NCBI GenBank assembly: GCA_024274785.1
Contig: JAJSAM010000071.1
Coordinates: forward strand, 45,198 to 109,197
Direction: 5' to 3'
DNA length: 64,000 bases
Source: Planctomycetota bacterium
GTDB taxonomy: Bacteria > Planctomycetota > JAJSAM01
Part shown: piece after piece, positions 26,792-37,809 of the stretch
Position numbering within the stretch: the first letter of the stretch is position 1
How the letters are laid out: the number at the start of each line of letters is the position of its first letter
Translations under genes and position numbers: made by a program
Notes under the pieces: generated by a model
Told to the model about the DNA's origin: nothing
Databases searched by the model: none
Seen by the model: the letters and a program-made list of their open reading frames with translations, nothing else

Positions 26792-27210
26792 ATGGGATAT
26801 CGGTACATCACCCCCTCGTTCGCCTTGATACCCGCGATGATCGTGAGGACCAGCGCCCCGACGGAGATCACGATGATGAGCAGAATTCCGATGAAAATGA
26901 ACACCAGCGGAATGCAGACGATCACCGCGATGTAGACCGTGATCTGGAAATTCAGCGCTTCCCTGGCGTGATAGTCGACATAGCTGAACTCCTTGCCCTT
27001 GGTCAGCATCACGATGAGCGGTCCGAGGAAGCTGAACCCGGCGATGCCTGCAATGAGAGCGGAGAAATGGGCGAGCATGCCCCAGGTGCGCTCATCGCTG
27101 GACAGGCCTCCTCCGAAGTTCGATGGTGGCCGCATCTGATCCCCGCGCGGATCGTCATCCCGGTACTCGTTCAAATCCTGGTTCGACACGTTCTGCTCCG
27201 TTCCCCCCAC
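26770..27210 (-). CDS. DUF4870 membrane protein
   Basis: A 146-residue protein. A polar N-terminal ~38 residues precede the family opening SSDERTWGMLAHFSAL. Membrane helices at about 43-68, 85-110 and 110-130 surround the conserved loop FVDYHAREALNFQITVY (here SYVDYHAREALNFQ), which is diagnostic of DUF4870 (Tic20-like) proteins. The function of the family is unknown. The gene starts 3 bases after the PccB-like stop and overlaps the PqqB-like gene, so it is carried within the propionyl-CoA transcription unit, probably without a metabolic link. Confidence 0.88.
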   Translation of the reverse strand: MGGTEQNVSNQDLNEYRDDDPRGDQMRPPSNFGGGLSSDERTWGMLAHFSALIAGIAGFSFLGPLIVMLTKGKEFSYVDYHAREALNFQITVYIAVIVCIPLVFIFIGILLIIVISVGALVLTIIAGIKANEGVMYRYPMCIRFVK

Positions 27211-27213
27211 TTC

Positions 27214-28764
27214 CTACAGCGGGATATTGCCATGCTTCTTCGGCGGGTTCTGATCCCGCTTCGTTTCGAGTAGCGCAAAGGCCTCCACCAGCTTCCGGCG
27301 CGTCTCCGACGGCATGATCACGTCGTCGATGTAGCCTCGCTCCGCCGCGATGTAAGGGTTGGCGAACTTCTCCCGGTACTCGGCGACCTTCTGCTGTTCC
27401 AGTGCCGCCGGGTCGTTCGCGGCCTTGATGTCCCGCTTGAAGATGATCTCCACCGCACCCTTCGGCCCCATGACCGCGATCTCCGCCATGGGCCAGGCCA
27501 GGTTCACATCCCCCCGGACGTGCTTGCTGTTCATGACGTCGTAGGCGCCGCCGTAGGCCTTCCTGGTGATCACGGTCACCTTCGGCACCGTCGCCTCGCA
27601 GTAGGAGTAGAGCAGCTTGGCCCCGTGCTTGATGATACCGCCCCACTCCTGGTCCGTGCCCGGCAAGAACCCCGGTACGTCTTCGAAGGTAAGCAGCGGG
27701 ATGTTCATGGAGTCGCAGAAGCGGATGAACCGTGCGCCCTTCAACGATGCGCTCGAGTCCAGGCAGCCGGCGAGCACCGCGGGCTGGTTGCCGATGATGC
27801 CGATGGACCGGCCGTCGATCCGACCGAAGCCGACGATGAGGTTTTCGGCGAAGTGCTGGTGCACCTCCATGAACTCCCCGTCGTCGAGCACCTCGGCGAT
27901 GACATCCTTCATGTCGTAGGGCTTGTTGGGGTCCTCCGGGATGATGTCATCGAGTTTCCCGCAGACGCGGCGAGGGTCGTCCCGCGTTCCCGTCGCCGGT
28001 GCGTCCTCCATGTTGTTCAGCGGGAGATATGCCATCAGCCTGCGGACCTGCGCCAGGCAGGTGGCGTCGTCCGGGCTCGTGAAGTGCGCGACGCCCGACT
28101 TGACCGCATGGGCCGAAGCCCCGCCGAGTTCCTCGAGCGTCACTTCCTCGTGCGTGACGGTCTTCACGACGTTCGGTCCGGTTACGAACATGTAGGAGGT
28201 GTCTTCGACCATGAACACGAAGTCGGTGATGGCCGGGGAGTAGACCGCGCCGCCGGCGCAGGGCCCCATGATCGCGGAGATCTGGGGCACCACCCCGGAG
28301 GCCATCGTGTTTCTGAGGAATATGTCCGCGTAGCCTCCGAGGGAGATCACTCCCTCCTGAATGCGGGCGCCGCCCGAGTCGTTCAGCCCGATCACGGGCA
28401 CCCCGACCTTCATCGCCATGTCCATGATCTTCACGATCTTGCGGGCGTACGCCTCGGAGAGCGACCCCCCGAAGATGGTGAAGTCCTGGGAGAAGACGAA
28501 CACCCTGCGCCCGTCGATCAGGCCGTGGCCGGTGACCACGCCGTCGGTGAGCGGGCGCTTCTCCTCCATGCCGAAGTCGCGGCACTGGTGGGCGGCGAAG
28601 GCGTCGGTCTCGACGAAGGAGCCCTGGTCGAGCAGGAGGTCGATCCGTTCGCGGGCGGTGAGTTTGCCGCGCTGGTGCTGGCGCTGAACGGCCTCTTCAC
28701 CGCCGCCCTTCCTGGATGCTTCCCGAAGTTCCTCGAGCCGGCGGTACTTGTCCTCGTGCGCCAC
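27214..28764 (-). CDS. pccB: Acyl-CoA carboxylase carboxyltransferase (propionyl-CoA carboxylase beta-like)
   Basis: A 516-residue carboxyltransferase of the PccB/MmdA family with a GTG start behind a GAGGAGG site. Visible blocks: [43 protein letters not shown], the oxyanion region [12 protein letters not shown], and the C-terminal half with [15 protein letters not shown] and [15 protein letters not shown]. It moves CO2 from carrier biotin to propionyl-CoA, giving (S)-methylmalonyl-CoA. Epimerase and mutase genes lie directly upstream and the biotin carboxylase and carrier genes downstream, giving a full propionyl-CoA route except for the mutase B12 subunit. The symbol rests on this context; acetyl-CoA could be an additional substrate. 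Confidence 0.92.
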   Translation of the reverse strand: MAHEDKYRRLEELREASRKGGGEEAVQRQHQRGKLTARERIDLLLDQGSFVETDAFAAHQCRDFGMEEKRPLTDGVVTGHGLIDGRRVFVFSQDFTIFGGSLSEAYARKIVKIMDMAMKVGVPVIGLNDSGGARIQEGVISLGGYADIFLRNTMASGVVPQISAIMGPCAGGAVYSPAITDFVFMVEDTSYMFVTGPNVVKTVTHEEVTLEELGGASAHAVKSGVAHFTSPDDATCLAQVRRLMAYLPLNNMEDAPATGTRDDPRRVCGKLDDIIPEDPNKPYDMKDVIAEVLDDGEFMEVHQHFAENLIVGFGRIDGRSIGIIGNQPAVLAGCLDSSASLKGARFIRFCDSMNIPLLTFEDVPGFLPGTDQEWGGIIKHGAKLLYSYCEATVPKVTVITRKAYGGAYDVMNSKHVRGDVNLAWPMAEIAVMGPKGAVEIIFKRDIKAANDPAALEQQKVAEYREKFANPYIAAERGYIDDVIMPSETRRKLVEAFALLETKRDQNPPKKHGNIPL

Positions 28765-28807
28765 GGTCGGCCTCCTCAGATGATGCTGGTGAAGCGGAAG
28801 ATCCGGC

Positions 28808-29214
28808 TCAGTCGGCCTCTCCCTCGACGATCTCGATGAGTACGCCGCCGAACGACTTCGGGTGGGCGAAAGCGATCCTGTTGCCCATGGCGCCGATCTT
28901 CGGAGTCTCGTCGATCAGGGCGATGCCGGCGGCCTTCATCTTCGCGAGCGCGGCCTCGATGTCGGGGACCGAAATCGCGATGTGGTGCAGGCCCGGGCCC
29001 TTCTTCGAAAGAAACCTGCCGACCGGCGTGTCCGGCCCGAGCGGCTCGGTGATCTCCAGGTGGCTGCCGCCGGCGTCGAGCACGATCACCTTGACGCCCT
29101 GCTCCTCGACCACGGTCTCCTTCACCACCTCCATGCCGAGGGCCTCGGTGAGCTTCCTCGCGAGTCCCCCGGCGTCCGGCGCGGCGATGTTGACATGATC
29201 GAGGCGGCCCGCCA

Positions 29215-29215
<1 letters not shown>
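28808..29215 (-). CDS. mce: Methylmalonyl-CoA epimerase
   Basis: A 135-residue vicinal-oxygen-chelate protein with two beta-alpha-beta modules. The GTG start shares its first base with the mutase stop (TAGTG), which fixes the start better than the longer frame. Metal ligands expected from the family are visible: His in GRLDHVNIA near residue 7, Glu/His in SHLEITEP, His in GLHHIAISV near the middle and the terminal Glu in [10 protein letters not shown]. It interconverts (S)- and (R)-methylmalonyl-CoA between propionyl-CoA carboxylase and the mutase, whose genes flank it. Confidence 0.93.
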
Positions 29216-30825
<1,610 letters not shown>

Positions 30826-30850
30826 CTCGCGAATCCAGCGGCCGGCGGGG

Positions 30851-31534
30851 TCATCCGGACCGGGCGCGGTGGCGGGCGGGGGGGGCTTCCTCCCCCTCGG
30901 GCTCGGGAGGCGCCTCCACGGGCTCGGGCTCCAGGTCCACGACCTCCTCGGTGCCCCTCACCGGATCGGGCATCTCCCCGGCTTCCTCCGCGAAGATGCC
31001 GAGGTCGAAGCCGTCCTCCTCCTCTTCCTCGGGTGCCGGCTTCGCGATGGGTCTGGAAGCAGGTTCCGGGACGGGCTCAACTGCCTGCTCCGGGGCCACC
31101 TCGGGGTCGAAGTCGTCCTCGACTTCATCCTCGCCATCGAGCGCGTCCTCGATTTCGTCCCACCACTCGACGCGCTCGTCTCCGGTGGGGGCCGGAACTT
31201 CGGAAAGTTCCACCGGGATTTCGTGCTCCACCGGGGCCGGCCGCTGTTCCGGTCGGCGACGGCGGCGGCTTTCCCCGGAGCGCCGGCGGGAGCGCCGTTT
31301 GGGCTTCGGCCTCTCCTCCGGCTCCGGGGTGGGCTGCCGGGAAGCATTCGGCGCCAGCCCGGGGGGCTCGTCGTAGATTCCCGCTTCCCGGGCGGCTACC
31401 TCCTCGCGGTCCAGCGCCGGATCGCGTGCGACCCTCCGCGCGGCATCCTCGTCATAGGGGATCGCTTTGCCCTCACGCGAGGGCTTCCTGCCGCGTCCTC
31501 CCCGTCTTCTTCTTCCGTCCTTGCGATCAGCCAT
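30851..31534 (-). CDS. Disordered basic/acidic protein, probably the N-terminal extension of the mutase
   Basis: A 227-codon frame of low complexity. An Arg/Lys-rich start ([13 protein letters not shown]) is followed by another basic block ([18 protein letters not shown]) and a long Glu/Pro/Asp-rich tail ([30 protein letters not shown]). It has no family match and is probably unstructured. It runs into an eight-C tract (minus strand, near 30881-30888). With one C fewer it would read directly into the methylmalonyl-CoA mutase frame. It could therefore be a disordered N-terminal arm of the mutase, or a separate small gene ending just before it. Confidence 0.5.
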   Translation of the reverse strand: MADRKDGRRRRGGRGRKPSREGKAIPYDEDAARRVARDPALDREEVAAREAGIYDEPPGLAPNASRQPTPEPEERPKPKRRSRRRSGESRRRRRPEQRPAPVEHEIPVELSEVPAPTGDERVEWWDEIEDALDGEDEVEDDFDPEVAPEQAVEPVPEPASRPIAKPAPEEEEEDGFDLGIFAEEAGEMPDPVRGTEEVVDLEPEPVEAPPEPEGEEAPPARHRARSG

Positions 31535-31595
31535 GGAGGGTATTCCTAAAACAAGCGTCTTTTCCGTTCCAAGAAGAAATGAATCTCATGCCCCA

Positions 31596-32564
31596 TCAGG
31601 AGTGCTCGCTTCGCAGGTGATCGAGCAGGCTCTGCATGTCCGGAGCCAGGGGAGCTTCGAAGGTGACCATCTCCCGGGAGAGGGGGTGGCGGAATGTGAT
31701 CCGCCTCGCGTGCAGCATCTGGCGGTGCACCACTTTATCGAGCTCACCACCCTTTCCGCCGTACAGCTTGTCACCGACGATCGGGTGGCCGATGGCGGAG
31801 AGATGGACCCGAATCTGGTGCGTCCGCCCGGACCGGGGCCGGCATCGGAGATAAGTGTAGCGGTCAAACCGCTCGATGACCTCGTAGAAGGTGTCCGACG
31901 CGCGTCCGATATCGTGCCGCACTGCCATCCGCGTGGGGCGATGCCGATCCGGGCCGAGGGGCAGGGAGATCAGGTCGGAGTCGAATTCCACGACTCCGTG
32001 AGAGATCGCCCGGTACTCCTTCTTCACCGTCCGCTCCCGGAACTGCCGTGCGAGAAAGTGGTGGTTCAGATCGTCTTTCGCCACCATCAGTACTCCGGAG
32101 GTGTCCTTGTCGAGTCGGTGCACGATGCCGGGGCGAAGCTGGCCCTGGACGTGGGACATCTGGCCGAAGCGGTAGGCGAGGGCGTTCGCCAGGGTCCCGC
32201 GGCGCTGGCCGGCGCCGGGATGCACGGTCATGTTCGAGGGTTTGTTGATCAGGGCGAGGGCCTCGTCCTCGTGGATGACGTCGAGGGGGATGTTCTCGGG
32301 GATGGCGTAGGCCCTGGTGAGCTGCGGGAGCCGGATGTCCACCCGGTCGCCTTCCTCGATCGCCCGGCCGGGGCGAATAACCTTCCCGTTGACCCGCACG
32401 TGACCTTCCTTGCAGAACTTCTGCAGCATGGTCCGGCTGTATCCCGGAAAACGGACGACCAGGAACTTGTCGAGCCGGATGCCCCCGTCCACCCGGAGCG
32501 CCGTGAATCGATGACGCACGAGGCTCTCGTAGTCGGGCTCGAAGCTCTGAGGTTCGCCGGGCAT
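31596..32564 (-). CDS. RluA/RluD-family 23S rRNA pseudouridine synthase
   Basis: A 322-residue protein with an N-terminal S4 RNA-binding domain (about 27-90, RLDKFLVVRFPGYSR, VRVNGKVIRPGRAI). A RluA-type catalytic domain follows, with the active-site block GIVHRLDKDTSGV (Asp152), then CRPRSGRTHQIRVHLSAIGHPIVGD (the RTHQIR core is conserved). The architecture matches RluD (about 325), which converts uridines in helix 69 of 23S rRNA, but RluC is similar, so I leave the symbol blank. It is separated by about 60 bases from the acidic frame downstream and is transcribed leftward alone or with it. Confidence 0.92.
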   Translation of the reverse strand: MPGEPQSFEPDYESLVRHRFTALRVDGGIRLDKFLVVRFPGYSRTMLQKFCKEGHVRVNGKVIRPGRAIEEGDRVDIRLPQLTRAYAIPENIPLDVIHEDEALALINKPSNMTVHPGAGQRRGTLANALAYRFGQMSHVQGQLRPGIVHRLDKDTSGVLMVAKDDLNHHFLARQFRERTVKKEYRAISHGVVEFDSDLISLPLGPDRHRPTRMAVRHDIGRASDTFYEVIERFDRYTYLRCRPRSGRTHQIRVHLSAIGHPIVGDKLYGGKGGELDKVVHRQMLHARRITFRHPLSREMVTFEAPLAPDMQSLLDHLRSEHS

Positions 32565-32686
32565 GAAGCGCCCATTGTGAAGGGGCGGTGCGGGTGGGTA
32601 AGAGAATTCCCCCGGCCCTCAGATCGTATGCCCCGGCGAGAGATGCCGGTTAAGGTGTTGGCGGTCCAGATTCAGGAGCTCGAAGC

Positions 32687-34198
32687 ATGGCAGGCGGAAA
32701 CCCGATGAAGTGGCTCGTGAGCCGATGGCGGCGGTGGATCCTCGCGGCGATGGCGGTGGGCCTGGCCCTCTTTGTATTCTGGTCGATCTTTGGAAAGTCG
32801 ATCGAGGTCAGCCGGACCCTCGCGGGCTATGAGGACGATCCCGGGTCGACCGAGGAGGCTCTCCTCGCCTACGGTCTGGAGTATCGCGCGGAAATCCGGG
32901 AGGCGCTGTTGGCGGGGGGACGCAGCTTCCCGGCGCAGTTCCGGTTCTCCCGGCTCCTGGCGTTCGCTCCGTTCTATGACACCGTAACGCTCGAGCGGGC
33001 CCTCACTTCGGATGACCTGACCGTGAAGCGGGCCGCGGCGATGGCGTTGCTGAATGCCCGTCGCACCGCCCCACCCCGCCCGTTGCCGGGCGACATCCTG
33101 GCGGTCTACGAGGAGTGGACGGAGGATCTGGCCTCACCGGAGCTCGACATGGGCCTGGCGGAGCTCTCCTTCTGGCGCGACCCCCGGGTGGCGAAAATGC
33201 TCGTCGGGATGTTGGTGAAGCGGTCGGAAGAAGAGGTGAGCGGCATCGTGCCGAAAGGCTACGCCAACCGGAGCCGGGAAGTCGCCGCCCGGCAGCTCAA
33301 GTACTACACCAGCGATCCCCGGGTCATCGAGGCTCTCCGCACCGTCGCCTCCCGGGAGACGGAATCGTCGCTCGTGATCATGTACGCCTACAAGGCGATC
33401 ATCAAATCCGGCTACTCGAAGGACCTCGGCATCTACTGGCAGGCCGCCCGCTCCTCCCATATCCCCGTTCGGCAAGCCCTCGCCGCGGATCTGGAGAACG
33501 TGAAGAATCCGGAGGTCATTCCGATCCTCGAGTATCTGACCAATGACGTGAACGAGGTCGTCCGGCGTCACGCGGTGGATACGCTGATGGACAAGCGCGC
33601 CCCGAGTCTGATGGACAACCTCGAGTATCTCGCGGAGGACTGGTGGGCTTCCCTCCCCGGCGACCTCGCGTGGGCGGTGCGGCACTATCGCCGCGACGAC
33701 AAGATCCCCTTTGTCGTGCATTGCCTGAAACACACCGACCCGGTGGTGGTGGAGAAGTCGCTGGTCGTGCTCTTCTCCATGACCCGGCGGCATTTCGGAT
33801 TCACCGACGAGGCGTGGAAGAAGTTCTCCTGGGACATGCCGCTCATGGCCGGTGAAGGGGGCCGCACCCGTTCCGCCGCGGTCCGCGAGTTCATGAACGA
33901 CGAGCCGCGGAAGAAAGCGGCCATCGCAGAATGGAATCGGCTGGTCCCTCCGGCCTACACCGACCAGGACCGGCTGCCGTACCTGGTTCGCCAACTCGCC
34001 CACGCCGACTCGCGAAACGTCCGGCGCGCCATGCGGGAACTGAAGAGAATCACCGGTCGTGCCGAGGGCTTTCCTCCCCTCTGCCTGGATCCGGCTGCGG
34101 ATGTCACCGAGGAGGCGAGCGCGGTCTACAAGTTCATGACCGAAGACAAGGCAGCGGTCATTGCCGACTGGGAGAGGTGGCTTGCGGAAAGGAAGTAG
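32687..34198 (+). CDS. Membrane-anchored HEAT-repeat protein
   Basis: A 503-residue protein. A basic N-terminus and one hydrophobic helix (about 16-37, WILAAMAVGLALFVFWSIF) anchor it; the rest is probably periplasmic. Degenerate HEAT helical pairs run through about 100-420 (VKRAAAMALLNAR, RSREVAARQLKYY, VRQALAADLENVKNPEVIPILEYL, VVRRHAVDTL). HEAT arrays bind other proteins; no catalytic residues are seen. Divergent from the pseudouridine synthase gene. An ATG at 32705 is an alternative start. It ends at a good terminator hairpin. Confidence 0.8.
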   Translation: MAGGNPMKWLVSRWRRWILAAMAVGLALFVFWSIFGKSIEVSRTLAGYEDDPGSTEEALLAYGLEYRAEIREALLAGGRSFPAQFRFSRLLAFAPFYDTVTLERALTSDDLTVKRAAAMALLNARRTAPPRPLPGDILAVYEEWTEDLASPELDMGLAELSFWRDPRVAKMLVGMLVKRSEEEVSGIVPKGYANRSREVAARQLKYYTSDPRVIEALRTVASRETESSLVIMYAYKAIIKSGYSKDLGIYWQAARSSHIPVRQALAADLENVKNPEVIPILEYLTNDVNEVVRRHAVDTLMDKRAPSLMDNLEYLAEDWWASLPGDLAWAVRHYRRDDKIPFVVHCLKHTDPVVVEKSLVVLFSMTRRHFGFTDEAWKKFSWDMPLMAGEGGRTRSAAVREFMNDEPRKKAAIAEWNRLVPPAYTDQDRLPYLVRQLAHADSRNVRRAMRELKRITGRAEGFPPLCLDPAADVTEEASAVYKFMTEDKAAVIADWERWLAERK

Positions 34199-34221
34199 GG
34201 TCCCGCCTCCACCCTGGAGGG

Positions 34222-34252
34222 CGCCGGTCCCCCGGCGGCGTCGTTTCTTTTC
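34222..34252 (+). terminator. Rho-independent terminator after the HEAT gene
   Basis: A CGCCGG / CCGGCG hairpin (4-base loop) starting 24 bases after the HEAT stop codon, followed by the T-rich run GTTTCTTTT. Confidence 0.65.
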
Positions 34253-34262
34253 GAACGCTCCT

Positions 34263-34279
34263 TGATCTTGTGCGGCCCT
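34263..34279 (-). repeat. Degenerate half-site of the dispersed repeat
   Basis: Read on the minus strand, GGGCCGCACAAGATCA begins one base after the stop codon of the SurA-like gene. It differs at a few positions from the repeat terminus GGGCCGCGCAAGAATAA. The rest of the element is missing. Confidence 0.4.
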
Positions 34280-35659
34280 TCAGTACCGCAGGATGATCTG
34301 CGGGTCCTGCCTGATCGTCAGGAGCGCCTTCGTGCGGCCGTCCCTCACCTGGTCGCGGAGAACCCTCGCCCGGACCGCCTCGAAGGTGGGGGCGGGTTCG
34401 ACCTCCAGGAGCTTCACCAGGTGGTAGCCGTAGGGGGAGCGGATCGGTCCGATCACGTCGCCGATCGGAGCGCTGAAGACGGCTTTCTTCCAGGACTCCG
34501 GCAGGGGGGAGGCGCGGGTCACCCGGATGGGGCGGTCCGGACGCTTGAACTTGTCGCGATCCTCCGAAGCATCCATCACCAGCCTTTCGAAGGGCGTCCC
34601 CCGGAGATACCGGGCGTACACCGCGTCGATGATCTCCCGGGCCTTGCGGTACGAGCGTGACTTGCCGCCGAACGGCGTCGAAGGCCGGTCGTCCGCCCGG
34701 ATCAGGAGGTGGATGAAGGTGCGGCGTTCGCCGTACCGGTCCCGGTTCTCGCTCCAGTGTTTCCGGACATCCTCCGCGGTGATCTCCGCGCGGATCATCC
34801 GGGCCAGACCCACCTGCGCGAGGAAGAGCGGGTCTTTTCGCAACTCCGGGATGGTCAGGCCGCGGGCCGCTTCCACGTACTGGGCGAAGGTGAAGGTCGT
34901 GTTCTTGAAACGTGTGTCGGCCTTGAACTCCTCCTCGAGGTCGTCCATCGCCCGGTCGATATCGGCTTTTTCGATCAGGATGCCGGCGGCCTTCAGTTTG
35001 AGCTGCACCGCCCGGGAAATGGCCAGGTCCCAGAGCGCGCTCTCCAGTTTGGACTTCGGCAGGAACTCGAGCAGCTTCGCACCGAGGTCCTTCTTCGTGA
35101 TGACCCGATCGCCGACCCGGGCGAGGGCTCCCGCGGGGACTCCGGGGCCCTCGAGCACCACACCGCGCTTCTCCTTCAGGTCTTCGAGCCAGATCCCGAG
35201 CGCCTGCTGATTGATTTCGCCCTGGATCCCGGTGTCCGCAGCCGCCATCCGTTGCCGGGCGAGATAGTCTCGCGCGACTTCCGCGAGTTGCTTCCGCGTT
35301 GATCCCTTCTCCTCGAGCACGTCGTCGAGGGTGCGGGTTCCGGCGGTGGCCTTGATGACGTCGCGCTCCAGTTTGGCGATCCGCCGGTTGATCTCCTCGT
35401 CGGTGATGTGAATCCCCCGGATCTCCTTCTCCCGGCGGATCAACTCCTCTTCGGCGAGGGTCTCGACTGCCTTTTTTCCATCCTCGGTGCGGGCGTATCG
35501 CTTGACGAGCACGTCGCGGAACTCCGCGATGGTGATGAACTCACCGTGAACGATGCCGGCGACGTTCTCCGGAAGGCGTACCGGTTTCCGCCGCTCCTGT
35601 CCCAGGGCAGCGGTGGTCGTGAGCAGCAAGAGGGCTGCGGCGAGGGCGTAGCATCTCAT
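34280..35659 (-). CDS. SurA-like periplasmic peptidyl-prolyl isomerase (parvulin family)
   Basis: A 459-residue protein. I placed the start at ATG 35659 because it gives a signal peptide (MRCYALAAALLLLTTTAALG). Two SurA-N-like helical chaperone stretches lie at about 35-200 and 200-320 (VAGIVHGEFITIAEFRDVL, ALARVGDRVITKKDLG), each opening with a short strand and helix as in PrsA/SurA. A parvulin-type isomerase domain follows at about 330-440 (RRTFIHLLIRADD, GTPFERLVMDASED, IGDVIGPIRSPYGYHLVKLLEV). It probably assists outer-membrane or secreted protein folding. The second chaperone half is a duplication relative to plain PrsA. Confidence 0.82.
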   Translation of the reverse strand: MRCYALAAALLLLTTTAALGQERRKPVRLPENVAGIVHGEFITIAEFRDVLVKRYARTEDGKKAVETLAEEELIRREKEIRGIHITDEEINRRIAKLERDVIKATAGTRTLDDVLEEKGSTRKQLAEVARDYLARQRMAAADTGIQGEINQQALGIWLEDLKEKRGVVLEGPGVPAGALARVGDRVITKKDLGAKLLEFLPKSKLESALWDLAISRAVQLKLKAAGILIEKADIDRAMDDLEEEFKADTRFKNTTFTFAQYVEAARGLTIPELRKDPLFLAQVGLARMIRAEITAEDVRKHWSENRDRYGERRTFIHLLIRADDRPSTPFGGKSRSYRKAREIIDAVYARYLRGTPFERLVMDASEDRDKFKRPDRPIRVTRASPLPESWKKAVFSAPIGDVIGPIRSPYGYHLVKLLEVEPAPTFEAVRARVLRDQVRDGRTKALLTIRQDPQIILRY

Positions 35660-35770
35660 GGGACCGAGGCTAAGCCGGTTCTGTCCCGGAATCATGGAAT
35701 TCCCCGGGGCTCGACCCTCCGAGGGGATTCGGGCACTCAACCTGAGTCGACTCGATACCCCTCATGCGGG

Positions 35771-37108
35771 CTATTCGCTGAAACCACCGTGGGCTCTCAC
35801 CGCCTCGATCAAGGCGTCCCGCATGGGGATGCCGGAGTCCGCCATGCCCTCGATCCCCTTCGGGAAGTAGCGCTCGTGGTGGCCGGCCACGTAGGAGTTC
35901 GTCGCCACGGTGTAGACCTCCTCCGGGTCGACCTCACCCAGTTGCTCCCGGGCCCAGGCCGGGAGCGCGCCGCCCCGGATCCGGACCGTGATCAGGGTGT
36001 TGTCGAAGGGGTGCACGTTCCAGACGTCGCGCACGGTGATATCGCCCGCGGCCACGGCCGCCCGGACCCCGCCCTCGTTCTGGAAACCGAGGTCGGTGCC
36101 CAGCGCCTCGCGGAAGACCCGGGCGGCGTGCGCACGGAGTTCCGGCCGGCCGATATCGCTCGACGTCCGGCCAATGACCGCGGAGACCCGCTCCGCCACC
36201 TGGTCCTCCCAGACCATCACCGCGCTCCGCACCGCCGGGTCCGCCGGAAGCTGGTCGTTCACGGTGATGAGCGAGCCGTTGGCGGTGACGATCGTGCCGG
36301 TCTCGCGGTCCACGGTCAGTTCCAGGCGCCCGATCCTCCGGCCCTCCGCCGACGCCTGGACGATCAGGGTGTCGCCGATACGCTCCGGTTCGGGAATCGC
36401 GGTATGGGAGTGCCCCCCGACGATCAGGTCGATCTCCGGGACGGCCTTCGCGAGCTTGCGGTCAGCCTGGACGCCCTGGTGGCTGAGGACGACGATCAGG
36501 TCCGACTGCGGCGTGAGCTCCGGCAGCAGCGCCCTGACCGTCGGTGCCGCGGGAAGGAACTCACAGCCGGTGGTCTTTCCCTTTGCGGTGTGCTCCGGCG
36601 TGGTGGGGGAGAGGATGCCGATCACGGCCACCTTGAGCCCGCGGACGTTGATGATCCGGTAGGCGTCATCGGCGATCAGCTTCCCGTCCGGGCCGGTGAC
36701 GTTCGCACCCAGGATCGGAAACTCCGCAATCCGACGGTACTCCTCGATCAGAGGCCAGCCGTGGTCGAATTCGTGGTTGCCGAGGGTCATGGCGTTGTAG
36801 CCCATCACGCTCATGACGTGGAAGATCGGCCGCCCTTCGTAGATCGACGATGTCGGCGTCCCGGTCACGCCGTCCCCGGCGTCGAGGAACAGAACGTCGG
36901 CCCGCCGGGACCGCTCCCGGTCGACATAACCCGCGATCCGGGCGAGCCCTCCTTCTCCGTCCGGGTGGGGGAGGAAGTTGCTGTGCAGGTCGTTCGTGTG
37001 CAGCACCAGCAGCGTCGCGGTGCCCGATTTCCCGGGGGCTGAAGCGCACGAGACGAGGAGGACGACAAGGAGCAATGTGGCGAAAAGTCGTGACGGATTC
37101 GTGTCCAT
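35771..37108 (-). CDS. 5'-nucleotidase-family lipoprotein
   Basis: A 445-residue protein with a lipobox LLVSC (Cys21), so probably a lipoprotein. The metallophosphatase domain (about 32-250) has HTNDLHSNF, FLDAGDGV, GNHEFDHGW and GGHSHTAIP, the dimetal ligands of UshA/YfkN-type 5'-nucleotidases. The C-terminal domain (about 290-440) has the substrate loop NEGGVRAAVAAGDITVRDV and NPFDNTL-like HPFDNTLITV. It likely hydrolyses nucleotides, cyclic nucleotides or related phosphate esters in the periplasm. It diverges from the small lipoprotein gene that leads into kdsB. Confidence 0.9.
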   Translation of the reverse strand: MDTNPSRLFATLLLVVLLVSCASAPGKSGTATLLVLHTNDLHSNFLPHPDGEGGLARIAGYVDRERSRRADVLFLDAGDGVTGTPTSSIYEGRPIFHVMSVMGYNAMTLGNHEFDHGWPLIEEYRRIAEFPILGANVTGPDGKLIADDAYRIINVRGLKVAVIGILSPTTPEHTAKGKTTGCEFLPAAPTVRALLPELTPQSDLIVVLSHQGVQADRKLAKAVPEIDLIVGGHSHTAIPEPERIGDTLIVQASAEGRRIGRLELTVDRETGTIVTANGSLITVNDQLPADPAVRSAVMVWEDQVAERVSAVIGRTSSDIGRPELRAHAARVFREALGTDLGFQNEGGVRAAVAAGDITVRDVWNVHPFDNTLITVRIRGGALPAWAREQLGEVDPEEVYTVATNSYVAGHHERYFPKGIEGMADSGIPMRDALIEAVRAHGGFSE

Positions 37109-37219
37109 GGCGAACGGATGATAACGTGAAGCCGGTCAAAACAGTGCAGGTCACGGCAGTCGGGCGCTATCATGCCCCCGCAAGCCGGAGTCAGTCCGAT
37201 CAGTGTCCCGGGTTCCGCC

Positions 37220-37801
37220 ATGAGAATTCCCAGCTATCTTCTGTTTCTCTTCGTGATTCTGCTCGCGGCCTGTTCGTCCGCGCCGAGCGGGAACTCCGGT
37301 TCCGGCGGCGCGGAACCCGAGGAGGTGAGCGACGTTCCCACCGTGACCGGCCGCATCATCCGGGTCGAGTGGGTCAACCTCGATCCCAGACGGAACGATC
37401 CGCCCCTCGGTCTGATCAACCGAAGCTCCCCGGAACTCCGCCAGGTCTACGCGAATCCCAGTGCGTGGACGCACGTGAAGCCGATCGACGACCTCACCAT
37501 GGCCAATCTTCTGACCGCCTTCAAGGAGTACGACTTCTTCGACGAGGCCAGCAAGGGTCGCAGCGTGGAGTCGCTCCGCATGGGCGAAGGCAAGGGCGCG
37601 GTCGTCGTCAAGAACGGAGACGAAAACTGGGCGCTGGTCTTCGGGCCGGGTATGGCGGATACCGTCATTCCCGAACTCTACCGGAACGTGAAGCACGCGG
37701 TCATCGCCCTCCACAGCAGCACGTACTGGCTGGCGCCGGCCTCCGAGCAGGATCCCAACCGCACATTCCGGATTCCCTCGAACGCCCGACGAGTCCGGTA
37801 G
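37220..37801 (+). CDS. Small lipoprotein of unknown function
   Basis: A 193-residue protein started at ATG 37220, which gives a lipoprotein signal with lipobox LLAAC (Cys18) followed by Ser/Gly-rich linker. The mature part (about 35-190) is a mixed alpha/beta fold that I do not recognise, with LTAFKEYDFFDEASK and NWALVFGPGMADTVIP. The stop codon overlaps the ribosome-binding site of kdsB, so the two are probably cotranscribed. No function is apparent. Confidence 0.7.
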   Translation: MRIPSYLLFLFVILLAACSSAPSGNSGSGGAEPEEVSDVPTVTGRIIRVEWVNLDPRRNDPPLGLINRSSPELRQVYANPSAWTHVKPIDDLTMANLLTAFKEYDFFDEASKGRSVESLRMGEGKGAVVVKNGDENWALVFGPGMADTVIPELYRNVKHAVIALHSSTYWLAPASEQDPNRTFRIPSNARRVR

Positions 37802-37809
37802 GAGACGCC

